Source: Mesobacillus harenae
GTDB lineage: Bacteria > Bacillota > Bacilli > Bacillales > Cytobacillaceae
Length of the DNA: 64,000 nucleotides
Assembly (NCBI RefSeq): GCF_013343715.1
Contig: NZ_JABUNR010000003.1
Location: 1-64,000 of the forward strand
Reading direction: 5' to 3'
Under the pieces are notes generated by a model, which saw nothing but the letters and a program-made list of their open reading frames with translations, did no database searches and was not told the DNA's origin. Position numbers and translations under genes: made by a program. Position 1 is the stretch's first letter, and every line of letters starts with the position of its first letter. Of this stretch, positions 27,269 through 37,289 are shown piece after piece.

Positions 27269-28570
27269 ATGACTGTTTACCATTTTGTAGGTATTAAGGG
27301 AGCTGGGATGAGTGCATTGGCACAGGTTCTTCATGACATGGACTATCAAGTTCAGGGCTCCGACGTCGAGAAGCACTTTTTTACTCAACTTGCCCTTGAA
27401 AAATTAGGGATAAAAGTTCTTCCCTTTGATAAGGACAATATACAGCCAGGAATGACCATCATTGCCGGAAACGCCTTTCCGGATACACATGAAGAAATCC
27501 AGGAAGCGATGGAACTTGGGCTTCCTATTGTTCGTTATCATCGTTTCTTAGGTGATTTTATGCAAAATTTCACAAGTGTAGCAATTACTGGCGCACATGG
27601 AAAGACCTCGACAACAGGTCTCCTGGCCCATGTTATTAAAGGCGCTAAGCCTACTTCCTTTTTAATTGGAGACGGTACAGGCAAAGGCGAAAAGGATGCA
27701 GAGTATTTTGTTTTTGAAGCGTGTGAATACCGGCGCCATTTCTTATCCTACTTTCCGGATTATGCGATCATGACAAATATCGACTTCGATCATCCGGATT
27801 ACTTTGCCAATGTTGATGATGTGTTCTCAGCTTTTCAGGAAATGTCTTGGCAGGTAAAAAAGGGAATCTTTGCGTGCGGAGATGATGAACAGCTCCAAAA
27901 GATTCAGGCGAAGGTTCCTGTTGTGTTTTATGGCTTTGAAGAAGAGAATGACTTCAGAGCATCAAATGTAGTGAAATCGACAGAAGGTACAACCTTTGAT
28001 GTTTTTGTGCGAAATACTTATTATGAGACTTTTTCTATTCCAGCTTATGGGGATCATAATGTTCTAAATTCTTTGGCTGTCATAGCTATTTGCCATTATG
28101 AGAATATTGAAGCGAAAACTATTCAAGATCAGCTCCATACCTTTGAAGGAGTGAAGCGAAGGTTTTCAGAAAAGGAAGCAGGCGAACAAATCATCATTGA
28201 TGATTACGCCCACCATCCTACAGAAATCAAGGCAACCATTGATGCCGCACGGCAAAAGTATCCGGAACGTGAAATTGTAGCAGTATTTCAGCCTCATACA
28301 TTTACAAGAACTCAAACTTTCCTTAACGAATTTGCGGAAAGCTTAAATCTTGCTGACAAGGTCTATCTGTGTGAAATATTTGGGTCTGCCCGTGAAATTC
28401 ATGGGAAACTTACGATACAAGATCTTCAGGATAAAATTGATGATTCCAGCATCATCTGTGAGGAAGATACAACCTCATTGAAGCAGCATGAGACTGGCGT
28501 GATTATTTTCATGGGTGCAGGGGATATCCAAAAATTCCAGGAATCTTATGAAAAATTGCTAGAGGTATAA
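27269..28570 (+). CDS. murC: UDP-N-acetylmuramate--L-alanine ligase MurC
   Basis: The 433-residue cytosolic Mur ligase adds L-alanine to UDP-MurNAc with ATP, the first step in building the stem peptide. Visible motifs are the UDP-binding [13 protein letters not shown] at the N terminus, the ATP loop [10 protein letters not shown] (about 108-117), the [10 protein letters not shown] block and the C-terminal [15 protein letters not shown]. The ATG at 27269 follows GGAGG at good spacing; an upstream in-frame ATG lacks a site. A strong terminator follows. Confidence 0.95.
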   Translation: MTVYHFVGIKGAGMSALAQVLHDMDYQVQGSDVEKHFFTQLALEKLGIKVLPFDKDNIQPGMTIIAGNAFPDTHEEIQEAMELGLPIVRYHRFLGDFMQNFTSVAITGAHGKTSTTGLLAHVIKGAKPTSFLIGDGTGKGEKDAEYFVFEACEYRRHFLSYFPDYAIMTNIDFDHPDYFANVDDVFSAFQEMSWQVKKGIFACGDDEQLQKIQAKVPVVFYGFEEENDFRASNVVKSTEGTTFDVFVRNTYYETFSIPAYGDHNVLNSLAVIAICHYENIEAKTIQDQLHTFEGVKRRFSEKEAGEQIIIDDYAHHPTEIKATIDAARQKYPEREIVAVFQPHTFTRTQTFLNEFAESLNLADKVYLCEIFGSAREIHGKLTIQDLQDKIDDSSIICEEDTTSLKQHETGVIIFMGAGDIQKFQESYEKLLEV

Positions 28571-28604
28571 AAAAAGGATGCGGCATATGCTGCATCCTTT
28601 TTCG
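28568..28604. terminator. Bidirectional terminator between murC and ampS
   Basis: AAAGGATGC and GCATCCTTT pair around a short inner loop with A and T flanks. Confidence 0.85.
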
Positions 28605-28636
28605 TTAGCTGTTATTTAACAACTCATACTGTATTG

Positions 28637-29752
28637 TTACTTTAAATTCTCTGGATTTAGAGATTCAAGTTCAGCTATCACAAAGCGGCCATCTTTACGG
28701 ATTAGTCTGCCATCAAAGTAAATTTCTCCGCCGCCGTAATCAGGACGCTGAATGTTAACCATATCCCAGTGGATATTTGAATGGTTGCCGTTAAAGGCAT
28801 CATCATAGCATTGTCCTGGTGTAAAATGGAAGCTGCCATCAATCTTCTCATCAAACAAAATATCCTGCATGGGATGCAGTATATATGGGTTTACCCCTAT
28901 CGCAAATTCGCCTACATAGCGGGCACCTTCATCTGTATCGAAAATCTTGTTAATTCGATTTGTGTCATTGGCTAATGCTTCTATAATTTTGCCATCCTTA
29001 AAGCTAAGCTTTACGTTTTCGAAGGTAAAGCCATGATAAGGTGATGGGGTATTGTATGTAATAGTTCCATTAACTGAATCTCGAACAGGAGCAGAATAAA
29101 CCTCTCCATCTGGAATATTAAGCTGACCTGCACATTTTACAGCAGGAATATCTTTAATTGAGAAAGTTAAATCAGTCCCTGGCCCAGTAATTCGGACTTT
29201 ATCCGTGTTATCCATTAATTCCACAAGACTATCCATTGCTTTATCCATTTTGCTGTAATCAAGGTTACATACATCAAAATAAAAATCCTCAAATGCCTCT
29301 GTGCTCATCTTAGCAAGCTGTGCCATAGATGATGTAGGATACCTTAATACAACCCATTTCGTCTTAGGAACACGGATAGCACGATGAACCTTTTTCCCAA
29401 TTGTCTTCCCGTGAATCTTCATTTTATCATCCGGAACATCCGCTTGTTCGCTAATGTTGTCTCCTGAACGCAAACCAATGTAAGCATCCATTTGGCTCAT
29501 AACATTTGCTTCGAAATCTGCCAGCATGTTATATTGCTCTTCCTGTGCACCCAGCAATAACGCACGGTCTACCTGATGATCTTTAAGTAAAACAAATGGG
29601 TATCCTCCGGCTGCATAAGCTTCTTTGACAAGAGCTGTGACAAGTTCCCGCTGCAGCCCGAAATTTTCAATTAAGACCTTTTCTCCTTCCTGCAACCGTA
29701 TGGAATAGTTAATAAGGTTTTTAGCAAGTGTATCAATTCGAGGATCCTTCAA
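28637..29752 (-). CDS. ampS: Aminopeptidase AmpS (M29, thermophilic-type)
   Basis: The 371-residue protein belongs to the M29 metallo-aminopeptidases (AmpS, aminopeptidase T, PepS). Family features are GEKVLIENFG near the N terminus, YIGLRSGDNISE in the middle, the metal-site region GEVYSAPVRDSVNGT and the C-terminal GNHSNIHWDMVNIQRPDYGGGEIYFDG. It is cytosolic and removes N-terminal residues from peptides. TAGGAGGGA precedes the start. It is transcribed away from ytxG and converges on murC. Confidence 0.9.
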   Translation of the reverse strand: MKDPRIDTLAKNLINYSIRLQEGEKVLIENFGLQRELVTALVKEAYAAGGYPFVLLKDHQVDRALLLGAQEEQYNMLADFEANVMSQMDAYIGLRSGDNISEQADVPDDKMKIHGKTIGKKVHRAIRVPKTKWVVLRYPTSSMAQLAKMSTEAFEDFYFDVCNLDYSKMDKAMDSLVELMDNTDKVRITGPGTDLTFSIKDIPAVKCAGQLNIPDGEVYSAPVRDSVNGTITYNTPSPYHGFTFENVKLSFKDGKIIEALANDTNRINKIFDTDEGARYVGEFAIGVNPYILHPMQDILFDEKIDGSFHFTPGQCYDDAFNGNHSNIHWDMVNIQRPDYGGGEIYFDGRLIRKDGRFVIAELESLNPENLK

Positions 29753-29913
29753 GAAAAATCCCTCCTATCGAGTAATTAAAAACTTATTATATTGTACCCT
29801 CGATAACGATAAGTTGGCAAAAGATCTACTGTTTATTATGGTTTTTTGAAAATGAGTGTATAATTAAGGCAGGAAACCGAGACCATTATAGTGAACTACT
29901 TTAAGTAGAAAGG

Positions 29914-29938
29914 GTTTAAACCCAGTTGTTGCGGGTAA
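29914..29938 (+). promoter_or_regulatory. SigB-type promoter of ytxGH
   Basis: GTTTAA (29914-29919) and GGGTAA (29933-29938) are separated by 13 bases, matching the general-stress sigma factor consensus. The ytxGHJ operon of B. subtilis is a known SigB target, which supports the call. The start codon of ytxG lies about 35 bases downstream. Confidence 0.8.
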
Positions 29939-29973
29939 AAAATACACATGAAGAAAAATGGAGGTGCATAGTG

Positions 29974-30462
29974 ATGGAAATTATTTTATATTTGAGCGTA
30001 GCTGTTATTGCGATCGCTTTTTTAGTTCTAGTTATTTTTCTGTCAAGGACGTTAAAATCAGTCCAAACTACTCTTGATAGCGTGTCGAGAACATTGGTAG
30101 GTCTTGAACAGCAATTGGATGGTGTAACCAGAGAAACTACGGACCTGTTACATAAGACCAACACACTAGCTGATGATATTCAAAAGAAATCGGAGAGTCT
30201 GAATGGAATAGTAAGTGCTGTTAAAGATGTTGGGACTTCTGTACAACGTTTTAATCATTCAATTCAGAGCGTAACAACTGCTGTTGATCAACAACTTCAA
30301 AGGAATAAAGATAAAATCTCTCAGGTTGTCCAATGGAGCAATGTAGTATTGGAATTAAAAGAAAAATGGCAGTCAAGAAACCAACCAGAGCTGAAGGTAG
30401 AAGTTCAGCAGGCAGCAGCGAGAGAGCCTGAAAAAGGAATAGAGACTAAAGGAGGAAACTAA
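29974..30462 (+). CDS. ytxG: YtxG, DUF948 general-stress membrane protein
   Basis: The 162-residue protein has one N-terminal transmembrane helix (about residues 3-24) and then a long helical domain with regular Leu/Val spacing ([21 protein letters not shown]), typical of DUF948. The cytoplasmic part is probably a coiled coil. ATGGAGGTG lies upstream; a GTG one codon earlier is an alternative start. It is probably induced by stress through the SigB promoter and co-transcribed with ytxH, whose ATG follows directly after the stop codon. Confidence 0.85.
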   Translation: MEIILYLSVAVIAIAFLVLVIFLSRTLKSVQTTLDSVSRTLVGLEQQLDGVTRETTDLLHKTNTLADDIQKKSESLNGIVSAVKDVGTSVQRFNHSIQSVTTAVDQQLQRNKDKISQVVQWSNVVLELKEKWQSRNQPELKVEVQQAAAREPEKGIETKGGN

Positions 30463-30951
30463 ATGGGAAACAGAGATCGCGACTTGGAAAAGCAAGACGA
30501 GAACATTAATTCAAAAGACTTTATGATAGGAGCCCTGATCGGAGGGCTTGTGGGAGGCCTGGCTGCCCTGCTTCTCGCTCCAAAATCAGGAAGAGAGATG
30601 CGCAGCACCTTAAACGAGCAGACATCCAGCTTGATGGATAAAACTGAGAAATTAAAGGATACGGCAGTTTCAAAAGGAACAGAGCTGGCTTCGGCAGCAA
30701 AGGATAAGGCATCTTCCTTTAGCCAGACTGTTACAGAACAATCTTCTGGACTTCTTAATAAAGTAAAAGGATCAGGGGAAAATACAGACCCTAATTCCGG
30801 ACCTGAAGGAAATTTACAAGAAGTTCCTACTTCAATGGCTGAAACGAGCACGATGGAACAGACACATATAGCCACAGGTGAAGAAGTGCAAAAGAAGCTT
30901 GAAGAAACGCAAAAGGCTTTCGATGATACAGAAGGTAAACTAAATGAATAA
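30463..30951 (+). CDS. ytxH: YtxH-family general stress protein
   Basis: The 162-residue protein has the YtxH signature: a charged N terminus followed by a Gly-rich membrane-like segment (GALIGGLVGGLAALLLAPKS, about 27-46) and then a long hydrophilic, helical tail. These proteins are general stress proteins of unknown mechanism. It begins immediately after the ytxG stop, with AAAGGAGG inside the end of ytxG. A strong terminator follows, before ytxJ. Confidence 0.85.
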   Translation: MGNRDRDLEKQDENINSKDFMIGALIGGLVGGLAALLLAPKSGREMRSTLNEQTSSLMDKTEKLKDTAVSKGTELASAAKDKASSFSQTVTEQSSGLLNKVKGSGENTDPNSGPEGNLQEVPTSMAETSTMEQTHIATGEEVQKKLEETQKAFDDTEGKLNE

Positions 30952-30974
30952 TAAAATGACATTTTGATTTGTCT

Positions 30975-31019
30975 ATGAAACGGTGAAGTGATAAAATTAC
31001 TTCACCGTTTCATTTTAAT
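30975..31019 (+). terminator. Strong terminator between ytxH and ytxJ
   Basis: GAAACGGTGAAGT pairs with ACTTCACCGTTTC, followed by a T run. The 13-base-pair stem implies that ytxJ has lower or separate expression. Confidence 0.85.
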
Positions 31020-31037
31020 TACATATGGAGAACAGGA

Positions 31038-31376
31038 GTGAGTGTTTTGGAACAAATTCAATCTGTGGAGCAATTTGATACGCTATTGCAGAAAAAAGAA
31101 CAATTCTTTCTCTTGAAACATAGTAATACATGTCCAATCAGCCAAGCTGGTTATGATGAATTCAACGAATTTGCTAATGCCCGGCCGGAAATCGATTGTT
31201 ATTACTTGGTCGTGCAAGAGGCGCGTCCCGTGTCCAATCACATTGCTGAGACGTTTCATGTCAAACATGAATCTCCCCAGACAATCCTTTTTGTTAAACA
31301 AGGAGTTGCATGGCACGCATCACATTGGAAAATCACTAATAATAATATGGCTGATGCATTAGCTGAAAACCAATAA
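31038..31376 (+). CDS. ytxJ: YtxJ, monothiol bacilliredoxin-like protein
   Basis: The 112-residue thioredoxin-fold protein carries a single active-site cysteine, C32 in KHSNTCPISQ, with an isoleucine-serine instead of a second cysteine. Such monothiol proteins act with bacillithiol to remove it from oxidised proteins. A GTG at 31038 follows GGAG. A TTG at 31047 following AGGAG is an equally possible start and would give MEQIQSVEQF. The gene lies after the ytxH terminator, so it may need its own promoter or read-through. Confidence 0.82.
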   Translation: MSVLEQIQSVEQFDTLLQKKEQFFLLKHSNTCPISQAGYDEFNEFANARPEIDCYYLVVQEARPVSNHIAETFHVKHESPQTILFVKQGVAWHASHWKITNNNMADALAENQ

Positions 31377-31408
31377 GAGAGACATTCATACCGTGGATGT
31401 CTTTTTGT
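31377..31408 (+). terminator. Terminator after ytxJ
   Basis: AGACATTC pairs imperfectly with GGATGTCT, followed by TTTTTG. Confidence 0.65.
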
Positions 31409-31590
31409 AAACCAGAGTTTAGCATAGTTTTGCTTGTTTATTTCTTTCACACAGGTTAATCTTACAGGATTAGGGCTTGACCCAGATGGCATCATTTTGT
31501 ACGGTTATTTCTGAAGTAAGCACCATATCTTATGTTTTTACATAAAATGCTTTAATACTTAAAAGCGTTTAATTAATAAAGAAAAATTAC

Positions 31591-31619
31591 GTGACAAGAT
31601 AGTATAATTCATATATAAT
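31591..31619 (+). promoter_or_regulatory. SigA-type promoter of aroA
   Basis: GTGACA and TATAAT are separated by 17 bases, a near-consensus vegetative promoter 117 bases before aroA. The rest of the 330-base AT-rich gap from 31408 shows no terminator or recognised riboswitch. Confidence 0.7.
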
Positions 31620-31735
31620 AACCCTAATAAAAAATAATTTCGTCGTTAACGAAAATTCGCAATTTAGGATATTTTAAAATTATTCTTTTTGGAAAGTATG
31701 TTGCGGCATAAACGAATGAAGGGCGGGACAGAAAA

Positions 31736-32812
31736 ATGAGCAATAATGAATTAGACCAGTTACGATCACGAGTTGATGAATTGAACTTAGAGTTACTTTC
31801 CCTTATTAATGAAAGAGCTCAGCTCGTCCAGGAGATTGGCAGGGTTAAAGAAACACAGGGAGTATATAGATACGATCCTGTTCGTGAACGCCATATGCTT
31901 GATTTAATCAAAGAACACAATGATGGGCCGTTTCAACAATCGACCATCCAGCACATTTTCAAAGAAATTTTCAAAGCAGGTCTAGAGCTTCAAAAGGATG
32001 ATCACCGCAAAGCTTTACTTGTTTCACGTAAAAAACATCCAGAGGATACGATCGTGGATGTGAAAGGCGTAAAAATCGGTGATGGGAACACTCATTTTGT
32101 TTTCGGTCCATGTGCAGTAGAATCATATGAACAGGTTGCAACTGTAGCAGCAGCTGTTAAAGAAAAAGGGTTTAAGCTGCTTCGCGGCGGAGCATTTAAG
32201 CCTAGGACTTCACCATATGATTTCCAGGGTCTTGGTCTTGAAGGGCTGAAGATTTTAAAGCGAGTAGCTGATGAGTACGATATGGCTGTAATCAGTGAAA
32301 TCGTTAGTGCCAATGACATCGAACAAGCTGTTGAGTACCTTGATGTCATTCAGATAGGTGCACGTAATATGCAAAACTTTGAGCTTCTTAAAGCTGCTGG
32401 GGCAGTAAACAAGCCTGTACTTCTTAAAAGAGGGCTCTCTGCAACAATAGAAGAATTTATTAATGCTGCCGAGTACATTGCTGCACAAGGCAATGGACAA
32501 ATAATCTTATGCGAGCGCGGAATTAGGACATATGAAAAAGCAACACGGAATACGCTTGATATCTCGGCCGTTCCAATTCTTAAGCAGGAAACACATCTTC
32601 CAGTCATGGTGGATGTTACTCATTCAACAGGCAGAAGAGATCTTTTGCTTCCTACTGCAAAGGCTGCGATAGCTATTGGAGCTGACGGAGTAATGGCTGA
32701 AGTGCATCCTGATCCTGCAGTAGCTCTTTCAGATTCAGCTCAGCAAATGGATTTAAACCAATTTGACGATTTTGTAAATCAGTTAAAGGCAGCTTCATTT
32801 GTAAGAGCATAA
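31736..32812 (+). CDS. aroA: Bifunctional chorismate mutase / DAHP synthase AroA
   Basis: This 358-residue fusion has an AroQ-type chorismate mutase at the N terminus (about residues 1-85, with [19 protein letters not shown]) and a type I-beta DAHP synthase from about 95 onward ([44 protein letters not shown]). The synthase starts the shikimate pathway, and the mutase domain acts as a sensor for feedback by chorismate or prephenate in Bacillus. AGGGCGGGA precedes the ATG. The gene lies upstream of ccpA as in B. subtilis, here with a repeat element in between. Confidence 0.94.
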   Translation: MSNNELDQLRSRVDELNLELLSLINERAQLVQEIGRVKETQGVYRYDPVRERHMLDLIKEHNDGPFQQSTIQHIFKEIFKAGLELQKDDHRKALLVSRKKHPEDTIVDVKGVKIGDGNTHFVFGPCAVESYEQVATVAAAVKEKGFKLLRGGAFKPRTSPYDFQGLGLEGLKILKRVADEYDMAVISEIVSANDIEQAVEYLDVIQIGARNMQNFELLKAAGAVNKPVLLKRGLSATIEEFINAAEYIAAQGNGQIILCERGIRTYEKATRNTLDISAVPILKQETHLPVMVDVTHSTGRRDLLLPTAKAAIAIGADGVMAEVHPDPAVALSDSAQQMDLNQFDDFVNQLKAASFVRA

Positions 32813-32825
32813 GATTTACACATAC

Positions 32826-32866
32826 AAGAAACCCCTTCTGTCCAAATAGCAGAAGGGGTTTTTTAT
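32826..32866 (+). terminator. Terminator after aroA
   Basis: AACCCCTTCTG pairs with CAGAAGGGGTT, followed by T residues. Confidence 0.88.
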
Positions 32867-32952
32867 AAGATAGAAAACATAAAATTTGAACATAGACTAC
32901 CATCTAGCTTCGGTCGTTTGTACTTTTGTTCAAAGATAGAATATATAGAATT

Positions 32953-33112
32953 TTTGACATTGACTACTGTCTAGCTCCAGCGCCTAGCCGTTTTCCCCAA
33001 AGAGTTGGCTTCCCTGTGTATCTTGCGAGGAGCCAATAAGCTTTGCAGCTCGAGGTCACATCGGTTCCGATGATGAATTCTTAGAACTGCTTCACCCTCT
33101 GCCCCTCCAAAA
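32953..33112 (+). repeat. Dispersed structured repeat, longer variant
   Basis: It opens with TTGACATTGACTACTGTCTA and AGCTCCAGCGCCTAGCC, the same left end as the 39.17 kb copy. A segment with its own stem (TTGGCT...AGCCAA) follows, and then the shared CTCGAGGTC, a small CATCGG/CCGATG hairpin and CTGCCCCTCC. It is the only complete copy between co-directional genes. The rest of the 500-base aroA-ccpA gap is AT-rich and must hold the ccpA promoter. Confidence 0.65.
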
Positions 33113-33314
33113 TAAGACAGTTTTATGTGTTTTTTTTCCTATTTAGCTTTTTTTAAGTTAATTTGATCCCTTTACATTGCGGGTTTACCTACTATATCGT
33201 ATGATTACATAAAAAGCTTGTACAAATAATCACAAACATTCATAAAAATGGTTAACAACTGAACTGATGTTGTACACTATAAAAAAAGAGAACGAAGCTA
33301 CTAAAGGAGTGAAC

Positions 33315-34322
33315 ATGATGAATGTAACAATATATGATGTTGCAAGAGAAGCAAACGTATCAATGGCTACTGTTTCCAGAGTAGTGAACGGCAACCCCAA
33401 TGTTAAGCCTGCAACAAGAAAGAAAGTAGTAGAGGTAATTGAGCGTCTTGGTTATCGCCCAAATGCTGTTGCCAGAGGGCTTGCCAGTAAAAAAACTACA
33501 ACAGTTGGTGTGATTATTCCTGATATAGCCAGCACATTTTTTGCTGAACTGGCAAGGGGAATTGAAGATATCGCGACAATGTACAAATACAATATTATTC
33601 TGAGCAACTCCGATCAGAATAAAGATAAGGAACTTCATTTACTCAATACAATGCTTGGCAAGCAGGTAGATGGTCTTGTTTTCATGGGAGGAAACATAAC
33701 AGCTGAGCATGTGGAAGAGTTCAAAAAGTCACCGGTTCCCATTGTACTTGCGGGTTCAATAGAAGAGTCTAGTTCTATTCCAACAGTAAACATTAATTAT
33801 GAACAAGCCTCTTATGATGCTGTTCAAGCGTTTATTGGTGAAGGACATAAAGAAATTGCCTTTGTAGTTGGTCCATTAATTGAACCGATTAACAAAGATA
33901 AGAAGCTTGTTGGGTACAAACGTGCACTAGCAGACGCGGGAATAGAGTATCAAGAAAACCTTATTTTTGAAGGTGATTACACATATGATTCTGGAATTGA
34001 AGCTTTTGAAAAACTTCATGAGGACGGGAGAAAACCAACAGCGGTTTTAGTTGGGTCTGATGAAATGGCACTTGGAGTCATACATGGTGCCCAGGATAAA
34101 GGCTTAAAGGTTCCCGGGGATATTGAAGTTATCAGTTCAGATAATACAAAATTAACATTAATGGTTCGGCCTCAGCTAACAACAATTGTTCAGCCTTTAT
34201 ATGATATTGGAGCAGTCGCAATGCGGCTTTTGACCAAATTAATGAACAAAGAGTCAGTGGATGAAAATAATGTTGTATTGCCCCATAGAATTGAGAGCCG
34301 TGATTCAACAAAGAGTATATAG
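33315..34322 (+). CDS. ccpA: Catabolite control protein A (LacI/GalR family)
   Basis: The 335-residue global regulator binds cre sites together with HPr-Ser46-P to control carbon catabolite genes. The N-terminal helix-turn-helix and hinge ([19 protein letters not shown] to NAVARGLA) are almost identical to B. subtilis CcpA, and the periplasmic-binding-like core follows with usual length. AAAGGAGTG precedes two consecutive ATG codons; the first aligns with the B. subtilis start. A likely cre lies 2.8 kb downstream between acuA and acsA. Confidence 0.95.
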   Translation: MMNVTIYDVAREANVSMATVSRVVNGNPNVKPATRKKVVEVIERLGYRPNAVARGLASKKTTTVGVIIPDIASTFFAELARGIEDIATMYKYNIILSNSDQNKDKELHLLNTMLGKQVDGLVFMGGNITAEHVEEFKKSPVPIVLAGSIEESSSIPTVNINYEQASYDAVQAFIGEGHKEIAFVVGPLIEPINKDKKLVGYKRALADAGIEYQENLIFEGDYTYDSGIEAFEKLHEDGRKPTAVLVGSDEMALGVIHGAQDKGLKVPGDIEVISSDNTKLTLMVRPQLTTIVQPLYDIGAVAMRLLTKLMNKESVDENNVVLPHRIESRDSTKSI

Positions 34323-34453
34323 ACTATTTTAAATAGCCTTGAAGAAAGCTTTTGACTTTCAGGTCTTCAGGTACTGCTTACCCGTTTGGCAGATGAACAT
34401 TAACGGTAAGCGAGCGATGCAGGAGCCTCATTTACTAATAAGCTTTTACCAGC

Positions 34454-34490
34454 ACAAAAAGAACCGTCCTCTTTGAGGCGGTTCTTTCGG
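34454..34490. terminator. Bidirectional terminator between ccpA and acuC
   Basis: AAAGAACCG and CGGTTCTTT with an inner CCTC/GAGG stem; A-rich on one side and a short T run on the other. Confidence 0.75.
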
Positions 34491-34536
34491 CTGCTAGGAT
34501 AGAAAACCAGGACGTAAGCGATTACACTTTAACGTA

Positions 34537-35709
34537 TTACATCGATTCAGTTTTTTTGTGGCTGCGGATAGGATAAAGTGCTTTCGCAACGGTTTGAGCA
34601 TTTTTTTCAGTGATTTCTGTTTTTCTTGGAATAGGAGGATATAAGTTATCTGGGTCATCCCATAATAGCGGGAGATCCACTGGCGCCTGTTTACTCCAGG
34701 CCTGCCTCCACTCCTCAGGCAAGCTGCCAAAACTATTCGAGTTTTCAGTCATCTCCAGCCAGATTAACGCCCAAGCTCTTGGCACAACTCTCCAGATATC
34801 ATAGCCGCCTCCTCCAACAGCTATCCACTTTCCGTTACAGTATTTATGAGCTACATCATGGGCTAGTCGCGGTATTTCGCGGTATAGTTTCATTGTTGCT
34901 GACAAGTGTGTAAGCGGATCCAAATAGTGAGAGTCTGCTCCATTCTGAGTTAAGATTACATCCGGCTTGAAAAATTCTGCTACCTCATAAAGTGCGCTTG
35001 TGTAGGCGCTTAAAAATGAATCATCTTCGGTAAAAGCATCTACAGGAATGTTAAATGAAAATCCATAGCCCTTTCCTTGTCCACGTTCGTTCACATTACC
35101 GGTCCCTGGGAACAAATATCGTCCCGTTTCATGGATGGATAGAGTGCAAACATTCGGATCATCATAAAAAGACCATTGAACTCCATCCCCATGATGAGCA
35201 TCCGTATCGACATATAGTACTCTCGCATTATATTTTTCTTGTAAATATTTAATCGCAACTGAGCTATCGTTGTAGATGCAAAATCCAGAGGCCTTACCTC
35301 GGAAACCATGATGCAGTCCTCCGCCCAAATTTAGGGCGTGGAGGGCGTTTCCAGACATAACCTGGTCAACAGCAGTTAAGGTGCCTCCAACGAGAAGTGC
35401 GCTAGCCTCATGCATGTTAGGAAATATAGGTGTATCCTCGGTGCCAAGACCGTACCCCTCTGCTGCATCTTCGGAAAGCAGCCCACGTCCAGCCTGTCGT
35501 ACAGCATTTATATAATTTGGATCATGTACTAAACTAAGCTCCTCATCCGTTGCCATTCTCGGTGGGATTATATCACTTTCTTTGATCGCATTTGTTTTTT
35601 TCAATAAGTCAAGTGTTAGTTTTAAACGAAGTTGGTTGAAAGGATGCTCGCTGTTAAACTTATAATTTAACAGTTCTTCAGAAAAGATAAAAACAGACTT
35701 ATCATTCAT
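34537..35709 (-). CDS. acuC: AcuC, class I/II histone deacetylase-like protein deacetylase
   Basis: The 390-residue zinc hydrolase removes acetyl groups from lysine; in B. subtilis it reactivates acetylated AcsA. The deacetylase signature is clear: [17 protein letters not shown], then [13 protein letters not shown] with zinc-binding Asp and His, [16 protein letters not shown] and the terminal VGGGGYD. It is the last gene of the acuABC operon and its start overlaps the end of acuB by eight bases. Confidence 0.92.
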   Translation of the reverse strand: MNDKSVFIFSEELLNYKFNSEHPFNQLRLKLTLDLLKKTNAIKESDIIPPRMATDEELSLVHDPNYINAVRQAGRGLLSEDAAEGYGLGTEDTPIFPNMHEASALLVGGTLTAVDQVMSGNALHALNLGGGLHHGFRGKASGFCIYNDSSVAIKYLQEKYNARVLYVDTDAHHGDGVQWSFYDDPNVCTLSIHETGRYLFPGTGNVNERGQGKGYGFSFNIPVDAFTEDDSFLSAYTSALYEVAEFFKPDVILTQNGADSHYLDPLTHLSATMKLYREIPRLAHDVAHKYCNGKWIAVGGGGYDIWRVVPRAWALIWLEMTENSNSFGSLPEEWRQAWSKQAPVDLPLLWDDPDNLYPPIPRKTEITEKNAQTVAKALYPIRSHKKTESM

Positions 35710-36352
35710 GGGAAACCCCCGGGAGATTAGGCCATAAAACTTGAAGGCCTGCCTGCTTTAAATCATCAATTATTCTAGACGGGTTCATAGTCTGCACCCT
35801 AAGTACTAATATTTTAAAGCGATCATCCTCATGATCCGGATAAACGAGCACACTTTGAATGTTTACTTTTCTATCCCGCATCACTGTTGCTACCTCGAAA
35901 AGCATTCCTGCTCTGTTATGGACACGGACTTCAATTTGTGAACCTGGCTGGTGAGCACCTGTCAGTTTAACCAATGTATGAAGCAAGTCTGTCTCAGTGA
36001 TAATTCCAACAAGCTTATTTTCGTTAACAATAGGAAGGCAGCCTATATGATGTTCGTAAAAAACAGCAGAAACTTCCTCAACAAAATCAAGCGGGTGGCC
36101 TGTAACAATGTCTCTAACCATAAATTGGCTTAGCGGTTTTTCAAGTACATCAAGATGCTCGCCAATATGAAAAATGGAGGGAGTTGCATCCCTTACATCC
36201 CGATCTGTTATCAGCCCGATCAGCAAATGATCGGCGTCGATTATAGGAATATGCCGGATTTTTTGTTCTTCCATTAGTCTGATTGCTTCTGCAATTGTAT
36301 TGGTTTCTTTTAATGTTATAACTTCTTTATTCATAATTTCTTCCACAATCAT
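35702..36352 (-). CDS. acuB: AcuB, CBS-CBS-ACT domain protein
   Basis: The 216-residue protein has two CBS domains (about 1-60 and 75-135), with [24 protein letters not shown] and [22 protein letters not shown] as the repeats, and then an ACT domain (about 140-212, [18 protein letters not shown]). It is presumed to sense a nucleotide or an amino acid within the AcuABC acetyl-CoA synthetase control system; its exact role is unclear. It overlaps acuC and follows acuA by about 80 bases. Confidence 0.9.
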   Translation of the reverse strand: MIVEEIMNKEVITLKETNTIAEAIRLMEEQKIRHIPIIDADHLLIGLITDRDVRDATPSIFHIGEHLDVLEKPLSQFMVRDIVTGHPLDFVEEVSAVFYEHHIGCLPIVNENKLVGIITETDLLHTLVKLTGAHQPGSQIEVRVHNRAGMLFEVATVMRDRKVNIQSVLVYPDHEDDRFKILVLRVQTMNPSRIIDDLKQAGLQVLWPNLPGVSHE

Positions 36353-36433
36353 TTCCTAGCCCCCTTGAGTGCGGATGTGAAAAAATAACTTCGAGTTGTT
36401 TAACTAGACCTGATAGAACCCTCTAAATATCTG

Positions 36434-37066
36434 TTAATACATAAAGCGATTCATGAAACGGAGACGGTCAAACTGTTGGACAGAATCAGGTCCGATTCTT
36501 TTTCCAATCCTGGCCATTAGACAATTAGCAGGATGAGAGCTGATCTCCGGGTCATCGGTTGCATACCAGACAAGCCCGCCAGCGTTCATCATTTTCTCCA
36601 TGATTTTTCGATATTCCCATACATTTAAACCAGTGTTCTTTAAATCCCAGTGCCAATAATATTCCGTGGTAATAATGATATAATCTTCCATGGCATCATC
36701 CATCATGCTGACCCTTAAAAGATTTTTGCCAACGGAATAACCTCGAAATTCAGGAATAACTTCTATAGCACCAAGTTCAATTAAATCTTCCATTTTGCCT
36801 TCGGACCATCTTTCAAGCGGATCAGGATATAAATAAGTTACATATCCCACAACCATATGGCGATGTCTTGCTATAATAATTCTGCCATCAGGAAGGCCGG
36901 CTATTTCTACCAAGGCTTTATGCTGCTGGGCAGGAGGACGGAAGGCGACAAGGTCTTTATGAAATTCATATTCTGCCAACTTTTCAGGAGAGACTGGTCC
37001 TTCAATAATAATACTGCCTTGTGGCGTTTTTAGCTCTTTCGCATTGTACGTTTTCTTATGTTCCAT
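36434..37066 (-). CDS. acuA: AcuA, GNAT protein acetyltransferase
   Basis: The 210-residue GNAT-fold enzyme acetylates the catalytic lysine of AcsA and so switches it off. The acetyl-CoA-binding region includes LIELGAIEVIPEFRGYSVGKNLL, and the C terminus is rich in basic and aromatic residues as in AcuA. It is divergent from acsA and a likely cre site lies between the two, so both are expected to be under CcpA. Confidence 0.9.
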   Translation of the reverse strand: MEHKKTYNAKELKTPQGSIIIEGPVSPEKLAEYEFHKDLVAFRPPAQQHKALVEIAGLPDGRIIIARHRHMVVGYVTYLYPDPLERWSEGKMEDLIELGAIEVIPEFRGYSVGKNLLRVSMMDDAMEDYIIITTEYYWHWDLKNTGLNVWEYRKIMEKMMNAGGLVWYATDDPEISSHPANCLMARIGKRIGPDSVQQFDRLRFMNRFMY

Positions 37067-37124
37067 TAGTTCACCACCCCGGGAAACATCTAATATACTT
37101 TCTATTATACATAAAATCTAACAG

Positions 37125-37140
37125 ATAAAAGCGCTTTCAA
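37125..37140. promoter_or_regulatory. cre site between acuA and acsA
   Basis: On the minus strand the site reads TTGAAAGCGCTTTTAT and differs from the consensus WTGNAANCGNWWNCAW at one position. It is 59 bases upstream of the acuA start codon and about 150 bases upstream of acsA. B. subtilis has a CcpA site in the same intergenic region. Confidence 0.8.
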
Positions 37141-37289
37141 GCTAATTTTCTGTTTTAAAAATAGATAAATTCGGGAAAAGAATCAAAAAAAGAAGGAGGT
37201 TGAAAATGACTCTAGAATATTTTAAAAATTGAGATAAGGCACTTTTTATACTATAATAATTACATACAGAGTCTAAGGGGGATTGTAAG

